Shown piece after piece: positions 1-11,675 of a DNA stretch of 64,000 nucleotides. Position numbers and translations under genes: made by a program. The DNA is from Flammula alnicola (taxonomy: Eukaryota > Basidiomycota > Agaricomycetes > Agaricales > Strophariaceae), in assembly GCA_015499995.1 (NCBI GenBank), contig JADNRV010000003.1, positions 930,001 to 994,000 of the forward strand, in the 5' to 3' direction. Numbering within the stretch: position 1 is the stretch's first letter; each line of letters begins with the position of its first letter. A model generated the notes under the pieces. The model made no database searches and had not been told where the DNA came from. It saw nothing but the letters and a program-made list of their open reading frames with translations.

Positions 1-207
1 AGCGCTCGACCGTTCCACTGGATTCGTTCTCTGGAATAGTTATCTCCTTTACAGTTTATCAGGCTACGACTTACACCGTTCTTGCTGAAATCTTATGGAA
101 TATTAATGGTGATCATGACTCATACTTACACACTTAGTAGTTGTTTCCCAATACTCATTATTGTCTTCAAATACGCTGCAACGTCCTAAATATGCAGCAT
201 GGTACCG

Positions 208-483
208 TCATTGAACCGGAAGACTTTTATTAGCTCCACCAAAGCTCAGTGACCTGATCTTCAGTTGGTGGCCGGTGGAAAGTTCAGCATCGCCTTCCGC
301 AAACCTACATGCCGCAAGGCCTGCGTCTCGAGTAATCAACTTCGAAAGCCGCGACGATCGTGGGCCCACATTTTGTATAGCAAATTGGATACCTGAAAGG
401 ACTGGCACAAGTTGTTTTGAAATCTCAAGGGCGGAAAGAGTCTCGGTGAAGAAGAGTTGAATATAAGCGAAATAGTCGCCCAT
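208..483 (-). CDS. Unrecognised 91-residue protein, possibly a partial gene
   Basis: An open frame begins at an ATG at 483 and runs 91 codons to a stop at 208. It lies just downstream of the ATG27 stop codon on the same strand. The residues look protein-like rather than low complexity (N-terminus MGDYFAYIQLFFTETLSALE), but I recognise no domain, signal peptide or membrane segment. A donor-like GT lies near the end of the frame, so the gene may continue past the left edge of the window through an intron and this may be only its first exon. It could also be a chance open frame. Confidence 0.28.
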   Translation of the reverse strand: MGDYFAYIQLFFTETLSALEISKQLVPVLSGIQFAIQNVGPRSSRLSKLITRDAGLAACRFAEGDAELSTGHQLKIRSLSFGGANKSLPVQ

Positions 484-594
484 TCACATCCAAAACAGAC
501 AAAAATATGGAGTATGTCCAAATATCCCTAATACAAATGTATGATAACGGTACGATAGCATAGCACTAAGACAACTTGAAGGAGTGTGCGATAT

Positions 595-1725
595 TCATAC
601 AGATATGTAACCGCCGCGGCTGGAAGTTTTTCGTGGCCGTACATTCGAACAGAGATGGGAAATGACATCGCTGAGCATGTAAGGCACTTCCTTCCAGAAA
701 TCGCGATGACTATGGGAGCAAGTTAATGGTCAGTGTCGTCATCTTTCGAGAGGAAGGAAGTAAACTTACGGTATGAGGTCATACCCTGTTGCTCCGTACG
801 TCGAATAATTGTAATAAGCGCCCAGTCCAAAGTATGCAACAAATGCGAAGAGCAGACTAGATGACAGAGGTTAGTTATATATTGGATAGACACGAAACAG
901 TCAACTTACACGAAGAAGAACCACCCAATGCCACTACCTACACTTTCCTTCTCTTGATCCTCGTCTTTGGTATCATCATCTTTATTCCCTCCACCCTCTT
1001 CCTTGAATGGACATCCTGCTGGTCCACTCCACTCTAGGTCAAGTCGAGAAGAGTCATACGCGACGAACTTGGGATCAGAAATGCCTTGCGGGTCACAGAA
1101 CAATGTCAAATTCAGGGATTGCTGGGTGGACGGTGTGGTCGGAGGATACTCCGCTCCATGAAAGACTAATGAAAGGTATTTGGGTGCTGTAGGTGCAAGT
1201 CATGCAATTCAGTCGGGTACAACAATATATTGTCAACGGATTGGACGTACTGAAGCTGAACGAGAGATTGGGTTCCAACTTGCTCGTCTGTGCTATTGGA
1301 ATAACAGCAACAACGCGATCCGACTGGTCAGACTTCTGGTTCGTTTTCGTGAGACAAGCTCTCGTTCCTGATGGACACTTAAAAGGAGGAACACGTTAGC
1401 GAATTACATTTAAGGTCGTGTACACGTGAGCCTCGTGCATCCATGAGTCTGAAAGCAGACGTACTTGGTCTTGTTCAGGAACTGTAGTTTGCGCGGTTAG
1501 GTCTGCACAAAGGTTAAACCTCAGTGAATCAAGCATGACGCTAGGCGGTGTGTCGCGAGTCCTGTTCACAACATGTTCCCCGGCTAGAGTTGTCAGGTCG
1601 AATTTCGTGTTGTTGAAAGATACAGAGCAGTCGAATGCGGAGTCCGCTTTCGCGAAAAGAACTTCACTGAAAAGAAGATAGGAGAATATGAGGAGAATTT
1701 CATATCTCTGAGACCGTAAAATCAT
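595..1725 (-). CDS. ATG27: Autophagy-related protein 27 (type I membrane protein)
   Basis: ATG27 proteins are single-pass membrane proteins with a mannose-6-phosphate-receptor-like luminal domain; they cycle between Golgi, endosome and vacuole and help deliver Atg9 membranes. The ATG at 1725 gives a hydrophobic signal peptide (ILLIFSYLLFSEVLFAKA) followed at once by FDCSVSFNNTKFDLTTLAGE and a TRDTPPS motif, typical of the family. Later exons give DQCPSGTRACLT, a Cys-containing segment near 1010-1100 (FCDPQG...GPAGCPF), an acidic linker, one transmembrane helix (GIGWFFF...LLFAFVAYFGLGAYYNY) and a cytosolic tail with a Gly-Tyr motif close to the stop. An upstream in-frame TTG is not needed as a start. 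About five short introns. The assignment rests on residues read directly; the exact introns are inferred. Confidence 0.83.
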
Positions 1726-2090
1726 GGTGCGGAGAAGAAGGTGAAGAATCAAGATGTGCTAGACGACGTGACGTCGAAACTTTCGGTTGTCAGAAATTTG
1801 CCGATACATAGTGCTTCCAGTGTTTATTCATATTTGCCAACAGCCTCTTGTACTACTGAAATCCTGGATCCTAAGCGTTAAAACTTTTTGAAATGCATAC
1901 TATGAACTTAGTATGAACCTTGGTCCTTTACGAACAAAACTCCCGGGAACTTGGAAGCACGAAGAAACCGAAATTCAAGGAAGACGAATCGTTCCAAAAT
2001 TAACACGTTCACTTTGGGCGACAATACAATGTGTATGTAACTCAAGTTCGACTCGGTGAACACATCATACTATTTATGTAATTTCTGCCT
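1726..2090. promoter_or_regulatory. Intergenic spacer, ATG27 promoter side
   Basis: The 365 bases between the ATG27 start and the stop of the next minus-strand gene should hold the ATG27 promoter and the 3' end of the upstream gene. I see no coding frame, tRNA or repeat in it. Confidence 0.4.
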
Positions 2091-2899
2091 TCACCACGGT
2101 GCGTGCATGGACCGAGGCAGCTATGTAATTCGAAAAGTAAGAGCAGGTCGAAGGCACGATTGACAACGATGACATACCAATAAAGAGTTGCAAAGTCGAA
2201 CTCGACTACTGTTTCTTCTGAGGTCGTCGAGGGTGATACGGGAAGGTCCTGCGATGCAACTAGCATATTGGGGTGACTTTAACATTGCTTCGTGAAATTG
2301 GTACAGCCCATCATCCTCCCAGTCTAGACACGAAAGTTCATGTGGATGGGATGAGTCCTCGTCCAAATCACCACGAGTCAGGTTTGGGGTATTGACTTCC
2401 TCATCGAAGAAAGCCACATCCTCCAACTCTGATTGGAAAATATTTTGCGAGTTAAAAGTCGCTCTGTCCAAGTTCGCTCGCTGGAATATAGCGGAGAATA
2501 GTTCTAGGAGTTTCGAGTTCCCTTGTGGGATGCCCTGGGAATCAGAGCGTGTTGGTTAAAGGTTAGATAAATACCTAAGATCTAATTATGCGTACATACC
2601 TCGAGGGAGTGGCCTGTGGGTTGATCTTCATACATACGGCCCTTGCCCTTCGGAGATTTTTCGTTCGAGAGATTAATATCATATACGGCTTCCGTAGGGT
2701 GAACCATATCTAGGATAGACTCCCCAGGACCGGAGTCCGCTGGAATTTCATCTTGGTCCGAGATGGAAGGGGGTTGCGAGAAAAGACGGAAAGATGAACG
2801 AGAGAAAGTTTCGTCCATGCCAGGTTTTTGGTCTCCTTGCCTCACAAGGCTAGGCGATGAAAGAGAAACGTCTTGAGAATGGGGTATGGAGGAGTGCAT
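2091..2899 (-). CDS. Conserved-looking protein of unknown function
   Basis: Three exons can be joined: MHSSIPHSQDV... to about 2600, then GIPQGNSKLLELFSAIFQRA... from about 2540, and a short last exon ending RSMHAPW before TGA at 2091. Both introns have good GT-AG ends (GTATGT donors). The protein is about 220 residues, Ser/Asp/Glu-rich and hydrophilic, with a Lys-rich patch (KSPKGKGR) and a helical-looking middle. I see no signal peptide or membrane helix and do not recognise the family. The start is uncertain: an in-frame ATG at 2998 would add 33 residues (MVEIKWSNVHPTLF...), and one at 2818 would shorten it. It faces the ataxin-3-like gene across a shared promoter. Confidence 0.5.
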
Positions 2900-3232
2900 T
2901 GCGCAGGAATAGAAAAAAGCAGAAGGGGCCGTAGTGTTGTGGGCCCAGTTGACGAAGAGAGTGGGATGAACATTCGACCATTTTATTTCCACCATACATG
3001 TCCAGGGTAGTAAACGAGTCCTGAAAACAAGGCATTGTTTTATGTAAAAGTGACTATTAGAACAGGAAAACGAGTTGTGCCAGTGAATTAGTGACGTATT
3101 ATTAGTGACCACATGTATATTTTTGGGACATAATGCGCTTTGCACGTGCCGAAGAACGCGTCTCTCTACCAGCTCTACCTGCTCTACCTTAACCATCTAT
3201 CATATCAAAGATCAAATAACGTACAGGAAGAA
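2900..3232. promoter_or_regulatory. Shared divergent promoter region
   Basis: About 330 bases separate the 5' end of the unknown minus-strand gene from the ataxin-3-like gene on the plus strand, so both promoters must lie here. A pyrimidine-rich stretch precedes the plus-strand ATG at 3233. No specific motif stands out. Confidence 0.4.
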
Positions 3233-5051
3233 ATGGCTGGACTTGAGCCCTTGATACCCCATATCTATCATGAAAAACAGCAACCAGGATCCATGCTATG
3301 TGCCCAGCACGCGCTAAACTCTCTCCTTCGTGAGTTTACTATGCCTGTGCACCTACATCGTTTGGGACGCTGACATTAAACTCTGTCTTCACAGAGGGGA
3401 ACTATGTAATTTCCTTTCCTTTGGCAGGAATTCACACATACTCATCAACCTTTGCAGTTCACCGCTCCCGATCTTTCTGACATTGCTCGCAATCTCGATT
3501 CTCTTGAACAAAGTTACGATGACAGCAATATGGGTCACTCAAGTACAAACATGGACGATACTGGTGAGTTATCTCGTCGAGTTGGCCTTACAGTGGTTCA
3601 ATTTCCTTCTTCTAGGTTTCTTCTCTGTTCAAGTTCTAGACAATGCATTGAGAGTCTGGGGGCTAAAGTCAATATTTCATTTACCCCAGTTCCCTTGAAA
3701 TTTGGAGCTCAACCGTATTACCGTTAGTCTTACACGATGGCGTGGTGAAAACATGCGGCCTTATCACAATCATCCACAGTGAGTCAAAGCATCTCTATGT
3801 GTGGGTGTTAATATACTAAAAATCTGCAAAGCACGCAACTTGCTTTCATATTGAATCTCGAACAACACTGGTTTACATTGCGTCGATTTGGGAATGCGAA
3901 CGCCAATGTTGACTTGGACGATGGAAATGGCCATTGGTTCAACCTTAACTCCTTCCTCCCTGCTCCACAGTGGGTTGGCAAGCTATATCTCGGAATGGTT
4001 CTCCAACAGGCAGAATCAGAAGGTACGTGGTTTCCTCCCTGTACTTAATATCGATTTTGTGATAAACCCACGATTTGATGTTTTAGGGTACTCTGTTTTT
4101 GCTGTAACCCAAGCCGATCCGGCAGCACCATTAGCGCTTCCCCGCACTGAAGCAGACGTGATATCATCAACTCTCCCAGAACCTAGCTCCTCCGTTACCG
4201 ATTTCGAAAGTTCGTTTGTGGGATCTTCCAAAAGCTTGGGAAAGATGAACGCTATAAATCCAACAGAAGCTTCTACAGATGATATCGATATCGAGGATGA
4301 GGATTATGAGCTCCAGGCCGCCCTGCAAGCCTCTTTGATGGGCCGAAACCTAGATGGAGGACCGGAGGAGCACTCTCCCTCGCCACCACCACCCATTCCT
4401 TCCACAGTCTCTCATTCCTGGTCTCAATCTCCCCTATTATCTCCTCCTGCTCGCCCTGATTCCCGCTCATACATCCCTCAACTGGTTCAGCGTGGAGAGG
4501 CCAGCGTATCTCTTCCCGGACATGCTGATCTGGATCCTGTCACCGCCAGCATGGAACGCAACCGAGTGCTGCTGCAACGGATGAAAGAGCAACAGGAATA
4601 CGCTCAGAGAGAGATGTGGTCCGACTCGGATCTGGCTCCAGAAGAACAAGCTGCCCTAGACGAAAGAAGGGAACGTCGTCGGAGGCAGGAGGAAGAGGCA
4701 GAGGCAGAGCTTCTACGAGCTATTGAAGAAAGCGAGGCTCTTGCCAAACAACAGCGCCTTGAGAGGGGGGTCAATCCTCGTATTTACGAGGGCACTGCTG
4801 TAAATCCTCCAAGTACATCGACGTCTCAGGATGATCACATCCATTTTGACGATGAAGACGCCGAGCTGCAAGCTGCTCTCAAAGCTTCTCTGGAGCATGC
4901 AGGTCTCTCCCACTCCCAACCTCCAGAGGTTGATGACGCGGAATCCATCGTCTCGGACACCACGAGCACTGATGCCACTGTCGACCAACCCTCTGAAGCT
5001 CCCAGTCTGGAAGAAATACGCAAACGACGGTTGGCTCGATTTGGACTCTGA
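3233..5051 (+). CDS. Ataxin-3-like deubiquitinase (Josephin domain plus UIMs)
   Basis: Josephin-family cysteine proteases trim ubiquitin chains. The N-terminus MAGLEPLIPHIYHEKQQPGS leads into MLCAQHALNSLL, where Cys23 is the expected nucleophile; HWFTLRRF supplies the catalytic His and GHWFNLNS the Asn. The Josephin domain fills the first ~190 residues (QGNYFTAPDLSDIARNLDSL and VWGLNLTRWRGE are recognisable). The rest is acidic and carries three ubiquitin-interacting motifs: DYELQAALQASL near 4300, AEAELLRAIEESEA near 4710 and DAELQAALKASL near 4860. There is no long polyglutamine tract, unlike human ataxin-3. There are about six introns; one exon, 3395-3405, is only 11 bases and supplies most of the QGNY codons. 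The gene ends tail to tail with a RING E3 gene. Confidence 0.94.
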
Positions 5052-5403
5052 TGAACCATAGAAATGAAATTCCGGAAGTTGTTTCTTGGACGGGGTATAG
5101 CAAATTGGACGGGTCAGAAACTAGGACGAAATATGGAATGTTGATGTAACATCGTATCGACTTGATAATGCTTAACCTTCGGAGGATATTGATGCTCTGC
5201 ATGTGTACATACAAATAATAGAAAGAAAGAAAGAAATCCATGTCCAATGTTGTCCATCATCGGAAATTATAAAATAAATGATACAACATTTTTAGTTTAT
5301 CTCTTGATAGTGTGGTATAGCGTACAAATGCGAGAGATGTAAAGAAGTATAGAGGTTGCAAAACGAGAAGAATAAGAAAAGAAGAGCGGCAACTAAAGGT
5401 TCA
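5052..5403. other. Convergent 3' spacer
   Basis: The 352 bases between the stops of the ataxin-3-like gene and the RING gene hold both 3' untranslated regions. It contains a short GAAA run at about 5219-5236 and AT-rich stretches, and no gene. Confidence 0.4.
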
Positions 5404-7478
5404 TCAGACCCCAGAGTACATCGACGTCTCGGGCGCTGTGGGCATAAATGGATCCGTGGGGTCTGCCTCATCACCGCGTCTATGACGTCGGTGGGCAAAG
5501 CGTAAATATCGAGAAAATCGCCCCCCATTCACATGACCTCGTGGATGCGCAACTTCAGTACCAAGGTCCGGGTGCTCGGCCTCAACGTGATCGTCTGGAT
5601 GGCCAGAGAGCATATTCTCGAGCGCAAGAAAATCTGCAGCAAAGAACATAAATTAAACATATCGGACTAAAAACAAGGAACCATGACGCACCTTGCCGGC
5701 AGATAGGACACGAACTAGATAGCTTGAGGAGCCATGGGTCAACACAGTTTTGGTGAAAACAATGTTTGCCTTCACAAGGCAAAACACGAATATCATCTCC
5801 TTCTTCAAAATCTACGATACATATAGGACACGTTTCGCGGCCAATGGAAGCTGGAACCATATCATCTTGCTCTGACTTAATTGTCACAGGAGGATTAAGC
5901 CGTGATGTTCCTTCGCCTACATCTGTTGACTGATCTCGGTTAACCACCGGGGTATCAATACGACTTGGAGAGGGTGGATGCGAGGGGCTAGGGTTATCTG
6001 TAACTGCCAGAGGGTCGGCGTTCTGACTTGGTTGGGAATTGGCGGAAGCGCCAGAGCCAGAGGCTTCAGCGGATTGTGAATTGGTGGATACACGATGCAA
6101 GTCAGGTGATGCATTTTCGTTTGACGGTGACAGGTTTCCCAGTTCGATGTTAGCTCCTGGGTCTCGGGCCCTGATCTCCTTTTCGTGGGATATGTCTGAT
6201 ACATGTTGGTCGGAGGGCGTTTGGTTACTGCCAAACTTGACGACGGGGAATGTATCAAGAATGGCACGAGTCAAACCCCTTGCACGGCTTTGAGGTGGGC
6301 CACCGTCGTCGCCCATTCGTGCTCGTGGGCCGTAACGTTCTGGGTGTCGAATAGCTCTTATCGCCTATATAACCTTATTCAACATTATATATCACAAAAC
6401 GGATGAGAGACTTACTCCTGAGATAATGACGATGCAGAACAAAGCCGAAACACATCCTGTAATCGCATAGAGAATGATCCTACAAACTGTCAGAACATTC
6501 GAAAATGCTGGAGGTGAGAGGCCCGTACATGGCTAGTGCAGTGTTCGGAGAATTGTTAGATCCTGGAGTTGGAGTGCCATTGTCATTATTAGCAGCTGCT
6601 GTCGTGGTGTTGTCCGTAGCATTGTAAGCTTGTAACACAGCTAGCAAATATCCAGGAGATACGGGAGAACCCGTGTTGATGGACTTTACGATATCATTTG
6701 CAGAATCGTTTAGCTGCGAAGAGTTGTACGCAAAGATACTTTGGTTTTGAGGGGTGAGTTGACCAAATTGATATTCAATGACGTGTGAGCTTGTCGAACT
6801 CTGGCTGGAGAAGATGTCGAATACTTGGTCGAAGGTGGCCGGGTTCGAATATTCCGGGTTTATGACACATGCTACAGAGTAAAGGGAGTATAGAAGCTGA
6901 ACATAGGGTGCGATTGATTAGAATTAACAGCCACGGAAGACAGTTGCGCACCCACCGCGGACACGGCCCCCTTATCACGAGCTAAAGTGAATATATCTTC
7001 CTGCATAGACGCATTTGTAGCATTCTTGTCGCAGGATACAAGGGCAATCCAAGGGGTTGTAGCTAGCCGCACAATAAGGGGCGGTGAAAACGTAGGTATT
7101 TAGGAATAGCTCACTTGGTGGAGTGATATTACTCGCTTTCTCCTCCGAGAAATGAACCAGAACACCCTTGGAGAATATAAGTCGGGAATAAAGGGAGAGA
7201 ATAAGATATGTACCTTGCTGATCCCTGAACTATTAAACCCAGCCAATTGGTATGAGACATGCATAGAATAAGAGCTGGGGGAAACTCAGCACAAGCCAAT
7301 CGATGAAGAAAAGAAGGACTCACCCGTTGGAATACCATTGCATATGAAGCTGTGATATATCTGTTACATTGAGACCGCCAGCAATGGCGTCCGAGGTCGA
7401 GTTTGTGGGAGAAGCGGGAATATAAGCAAAAGCGGAAATGGCAAGACCGATGACGATGGAAATCCTAGAAAAGAGCAT
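5404..7478 (-). CDS. PA-TM-RING-type membrane E3 ubiquitin ligase
   Basis: This protein has a signal peptide (MLFSRISIVIGLAISAFAYI, start at 7478), an extracytoplasmic N-glycosylation-rich region that resembles a protease-associated domain (HVSYQLAGFNSSGISKGVLV; PWIALVSCDKNATNASMQED), one transmembrane helix (ALAMIILYAITGCVSALFCI) and a cytosolic C-terminus. The RING-H2 finger lies near 5670-5860 with CPIC, then HCFHQNC, then CPICR, giving the C3H2C3 ligand order. A Ser/Pro-rich linker precedes it; the C-terminus ends ETSMYSGV. Such proteins sit in endosome or vacuole membranes and ubiquitinate membrane cargo. Several short introns; I find no broken frame. Confidence 0.9.
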
Positions 7479-8051
7479 CACAAATGTGCGATAGGCTCAA
7501 GGGGACGTTGAAAAGGTGAGCGGAGGGATGGGAAGGCTTGAGAAAGGGAAATAATTGACTGCCCAAAGCATTGGCAGCGGGCCTGATAAAAGGCTAAGGC
7601 AAGTCTGGAAGTCAATTGAACTGACCGTGGAAGCCGCAGACACGCGGGTGTGGTCTGTCTACTTTCGAGTTCTCACGTGAGCATAGGTGCTCCCCTATCC
7701 TCTCGTGAACTCTATCATAGCAGCCACTTATAACACGATGAGAAGAACCGTCGTTCTCAGCTGCTGAATACTCCCCGTTCCCGTGGCCGATTTGCGTCGG
7801 TCAACTCGTCGTCGTCGTGCTATTTTCGTCCACGGGATATCTCCACCAATTATCAAACTGTGTGAATACTCTTGGTTATAATGTATACAACTATTCTACT
7901 TGCATATTTAGATATTGCGTCAAGCCTGCACAGCAAGCGGCGTGTACATCCTGCATCCGAAATCGGCCACCTAGAAGGCGAATCAGCAAAATGACAGTCG
8001 TTATATCGTTCAAGTAATCGTGCATGGTCTGCACCGCATACAACGCTGTCA
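7479..8051. promoter_or_regulatory. Spacer with promoter of the PA-TM-RING gene
   Basis: The 573 bases between the start of the RING gene and the stop of the GAP gene carry no supported gene. An open frame of 66 codons on the plus strand (7817-8017) has no recognisable features and is treated as chance. Confidence 0.4.
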
Positions 8052-10502
8052 TTATCCACTGCTACCTCTCTTCAGACTGAGCATCATCTGCGCAAGAGAC
8101 ATCCGATTTGAAGAGTTTGCTCCCTCGTTCTGATGCATAGCCTCAGCATACCTTCGCATTCGATTAGGGTTAATTCCTGAAGGAAAATCTTTAAGACGAC
8201 TTACAGCAATTTATACCGCACAAGCTCCTCTTCCATTTCTTCGTTTTTCAGACGTTGCTTCACAAGTTCGTTCTTGTATAGCAAGTTAGCCATCGGAAGG
8301 TCTATGCTGAGCGAAACGGTGAGTTAGTACTGACCAGAATTTCAACATGCTCTTCGTTTAACTGAGCAAAGCTATTCTCGAGAGTTTTTCTAAAAATCAC
8401 ACAAATTAACTGCGCTCAGTCATTCCGTTTTACAGGGACTCACACTTGGTTAGACAATGCCCGATTGCTGTTCCTTAGTTCATCAATTTGGATCGCGTGT
8501 TTGTTGGTCTCACGCTGCGTGTTTCGATTTAATGAAAGTTGGCCAACGCAAGGACAACACGCACCACAAGATCCTCATATTCATGCCTATAAGAATCCAA
8601 CATGAATGGCGTTATGCGGAGCGACGCAGCATCATTCACAAATTCATCGACCCTGTACTTCGCGCCGCTGGTTTCGGAATGGGCACTGACATCTCTAATC
8701 TGAGGATTTGGCTTCAATGTCGCTCCTCGGTAAAGGTAACCAGACGTACGAGGTAACAATCGAATAATTTGGTATTCATGAAAGACAGTATTTCATCGAA
8801 TTTCAAGGAGAGGAGACGCTCTTCGTTCTTCTTCAGAAGCATTATGCTGAAACCAAAGATCGCCTCAATGCCATTTGCCAGGCAGCTATCGTATATTCGA
8901 AACACAATTTCGAGAGGGAACCTGGCCAACGAATGAGGTTATAAAGAATTAAATGTTGATCCAGCATACCGATAACTGAACAAAGTCAAGAACCATTGCG
9001 AGCAGAACATGCTTGACTTGACCCCTTGACGCAAGAAATGCACGTGGAGAACAGGTAGCAGCTCTTCCATAAGGCGGTCAAACTACTTCAATGATGAGTT
9101 ATCGTAATGGCCTTCTGACTGATGGAACCTACTTGAAACTGATATGATAAATATTAAGTCATAAGAAACCGAAAAGCTGACCACTTACAAGACGCTGTTG
9201 CAGTTTAGGCATTTCAGGAAGGAAGTGCCCTTGCAGATCATACACAGACATCAATCTTACAAGAAGAGAAAATGCCTCTTCGTCTGGCATCTAAATGATG
9301 TTAAAAGACCTCGCCCAAGATACCGAAAGTTATTTCTCACATTCAAGAGGAGAATGGCGACGATGAACGGCAATCCTTGACAGTAACCTACAAGAGGATC
9401 ATAGCTAGAGAACAGATTGTCAAAAATCAACTACTTAATAATAAAGCTGCCCCACATACAGGGAATATGCCTTCAAAACATTGAAAAGATTCTCTTGTCC
9501 AATCCCTTGGCCATCGGTGAAGAAATCATGATGAGGGAAGGTCCTGATAGGCAATCAGTTTATCCAGGGCGACGCGAAAAGGTGGTGTAATTCACCTGCC
9601 GAGGTCTCGGGTAATTGCCTTCTCGTGTACGCTGGTTCCTTTCAGGAGCCTCAGATAAGTGGCCTCAATTTCAGGGTCTTTGGATGCGGCCCTAGATAGA
9701 TTGGAGACTGTCAGTGCATATAAACGATATTAAGAAACACACAATCACATATGTTGCCACATCATCCCTCGAAGCGTTGCAGGGATGCCCTTCTGAATTG
9801 CTTGAGCTAATTCTTCAGGATGCTCGTTGGCAAAGCTTCGATAATCTTGACGTTGTGCCCGATTAATTCGGTAGATTACATTTTAGATTCTCACTCACCG
9901 GATATCACAGCGCCCCAGAAGTCTAGATGCAACATCGTATGAAGCGACGATAAATACCTCATAGAGTTCGAGATGCACTCACCCCAATCAATTACACCTT
10001 CTGCTACGTTCTGCTCTTTGGTTTCCTTCTCGTGCAAACGAGCAAATTCTTCCTGCAACTTCAACTGTCCATCGATGCTTCCACGTGCTCTTCCATTTCC
10101 TTCTTGAAGATCGAGCCGATTCATAAAAAATGGGGCATTTGGGTCATGCAAAGAGCGGATTGTGGTCGTAGATGCGGTCTTTCTGTGGCTTTTCAGGGAA
10201 GGCAAGTCTACGACCGAAGGCTCCGTAAATGGTGTACTTCTAGGCCTGCTAGGAATGTCATCTTGAGGTTGTGGAAGATCAGCCTCGGGGACACTTGACT
10301 CGGCAGTGAGCGCAACTGGAGAGAAAGATTCATCGTCTAGGGCAATGTCATTGAATTCCGACACCGCGACGGAGTCACGCTCAAGAGACCTATCACTGAA
10401 AGTCTGGTTGAGCTGTGGAGAGCGCAAAGACTCCAACGGGTCTGGCTGGGTATGCGCCGCAATTAAAGAAGGAAGCTTGAAAGAGGCTTGACTCGTAGTC
10501 AT
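8052..10502 (-). CDS. TBC-domain Rab GTPase-activating protein, GYP5-like
   Basis: TBC proteins switch off Rab GTPases by supplying an arginine and a glutamine finger. Both are visible: AITRDLGR near 9600 (I-x-x-D-x-x-R) and VGYCQGLPF near 9390. The domain continues with FRIYDSCLANGIEAIFGFSI and ends near 8700. The first ~170 residues are Ser/Pro-rich and acidic (start MTTSQASFKLPSL at 10502); the last ~150 residues are Glu/Lys/Arg-rich and look coiled-coil (e.g. KNEEMEEELVRYK), ending LKRGSSG. This layout matches fungal Gyp5, which acts on exocytic Rabs. The gene is split by many short introns, with small exons in the TBC region. Confidence 0.88.
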
Positions 10503-11042
10503 TGGGAACTAACTGAATGCGCTTAGTTCATGTGGTGACGCCGTGACGGACGACCTTGAAGTGAAAACAAAGGTTAGAAGCGAAGCAGTGTTCTCGACTT
10601 TTGAGAAGACCTGCTTCCTGTAAGGAATCGAGATGACCGACGTGAACGGTAGTTTGAAGAGGACAGATGAAAAAAATATAGTTCGACACAATCTACTCAG
10701 TCGTCATCTCCAATTATGTAATTCACCTCGATGACTCTCTCAGAGTCCAAAAGTACTCATGTATAAGCGGATTTATGTAGCACCGTGTCCGAAAGTACAA
10801 ATCCATCGTCAACCGTAACGAATGGTGGAATAGGCAGGCGTTGAATTTGATTTGGAAGGCGGGTATCAGGGTATCAGGATTCAAATATTCGGCGTAGGAA
10901 GAGGGAGAATTAGGGATCCCGTTAACAGAAGGGGTGAATGATAGGATCTTGTGTATGAATATAATACAGTATGCTAAATAAGTTATTCGTGATGTCGTGA
11001 GCAATGTTGGAAGAAAGCAATAAATAGGTGTAAGAAGAATCT
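10503..11042. promoter_or_regulatory. Spacer: GAP gene promoter and Yippee 3' end
   Basis: The 540 bases between the Yippee stop and the GAP start (both minus strand) should hold the GAP promoter and the Yippee 3' untranslated region. Open frames in it are short and featureless. Confidence 0.4.
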
Positions 11043-11675
11043 TTAGAAGCTGTAATCAGAATCAGAACCTGATGATGAACTTCGTCGAGGGTTTTGGGAA
11101 GAATCGAGCGGGTCGGTAAGGTCGGGTTGGAGATAGAGATTTTCGAGTTCGAGGAGAGAGTAGCCCTCTTTCCAAGTCTCTGAGCTCTCATGTGCACGGA
11201 CAATTTTCCAGCCAATGTAAGACCTGCACGTCGCGCAGGTAATTTCTTGCATAGTATGAGCGCCAGTAACCATCAGTTGAACTCCTGGTTTCGCAAGTAT
11301 GACGTTATAGCTATCGATCCTGTCAGAAAGGTCAAGAGGGATGAGACTCAACAAGGACATACGTTTCTGTGAATAACGACGCTTTGCCTGCGAACCCTCT
11401 GAACGACCGTGAATTCGGGGGGATCTGGAAGCCGAAATTAGTGGGCGACGAGTTAGTAACCGAAACTTGATACTCACAGATGATGCGGGCAAAAGAACGT
11501 TGTGTGAAGTTATACATGTCCCACATTGTTTACAGGCAAGCGCGCGGGGAATTTTTGGGAGAGGACGCGAAATGCGCTTAGATTCTTTCGCAGTCGGAGG
11601 GGCAGGTAGCCTGCGAGGAGTGTTAGCAGGCTCTAGTTTACTTGTAGAAGCGTAGTTGCTGTAGTCATTAGGCAT
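11043..11675 (-). CDS. Yippee-like zinc-binding protein
   Basis: Yippee proteins fold around one zinc bound by two CxxC motifs and are found in nuclear and ubiquitin-ligase adaptor contexts. Exon 1 starts at 11675 (MPNDYSNYASTSKLEP), has a Pro/Arg-rich leader and gives ALACKQCGTCITSHNVLL with the first CxxC. Exon 2 gives NSRSFRGFAGKASLFTE and exon 3 NVILAKPGVQLMVTGAHTMQ, then EITCATCRSYIGWKIVRAHE with the second CxxC, then SSETWKEGYSLLELENL, all close to the family consensus. The tail is Ser/Asp-rich and ends SDYSF. Two short introns lie near 11320-11370 and 11440-11475. It is divergently arranged with allantoinase. Confidence 0.89.
   Translation of the reverse strand: MPNDYSNYASTSKLEPANTPRRLPAPPTAKESKRISRPLPKIPRALACKQCGTCITSHNVLLPASSVSIKFRLLTRRPLISASRSPRIHGRSEGSQAKRRYSQKRMSLLSLIPLDLSDRIDSYNVILAKPGVQLMVTGAHTMQEITCATCRSYIGWKIVRAHESSETWKEGYSLLELENLYLQPDLTDPLDSSQNPRRSSSSGSDSDYSF

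Noticed and set aside
5219..5236. GAAA microsatellite, and the CATA run near 44693-44706
   Set aside because: Very short simple repeats in spacers, of no evident significance.
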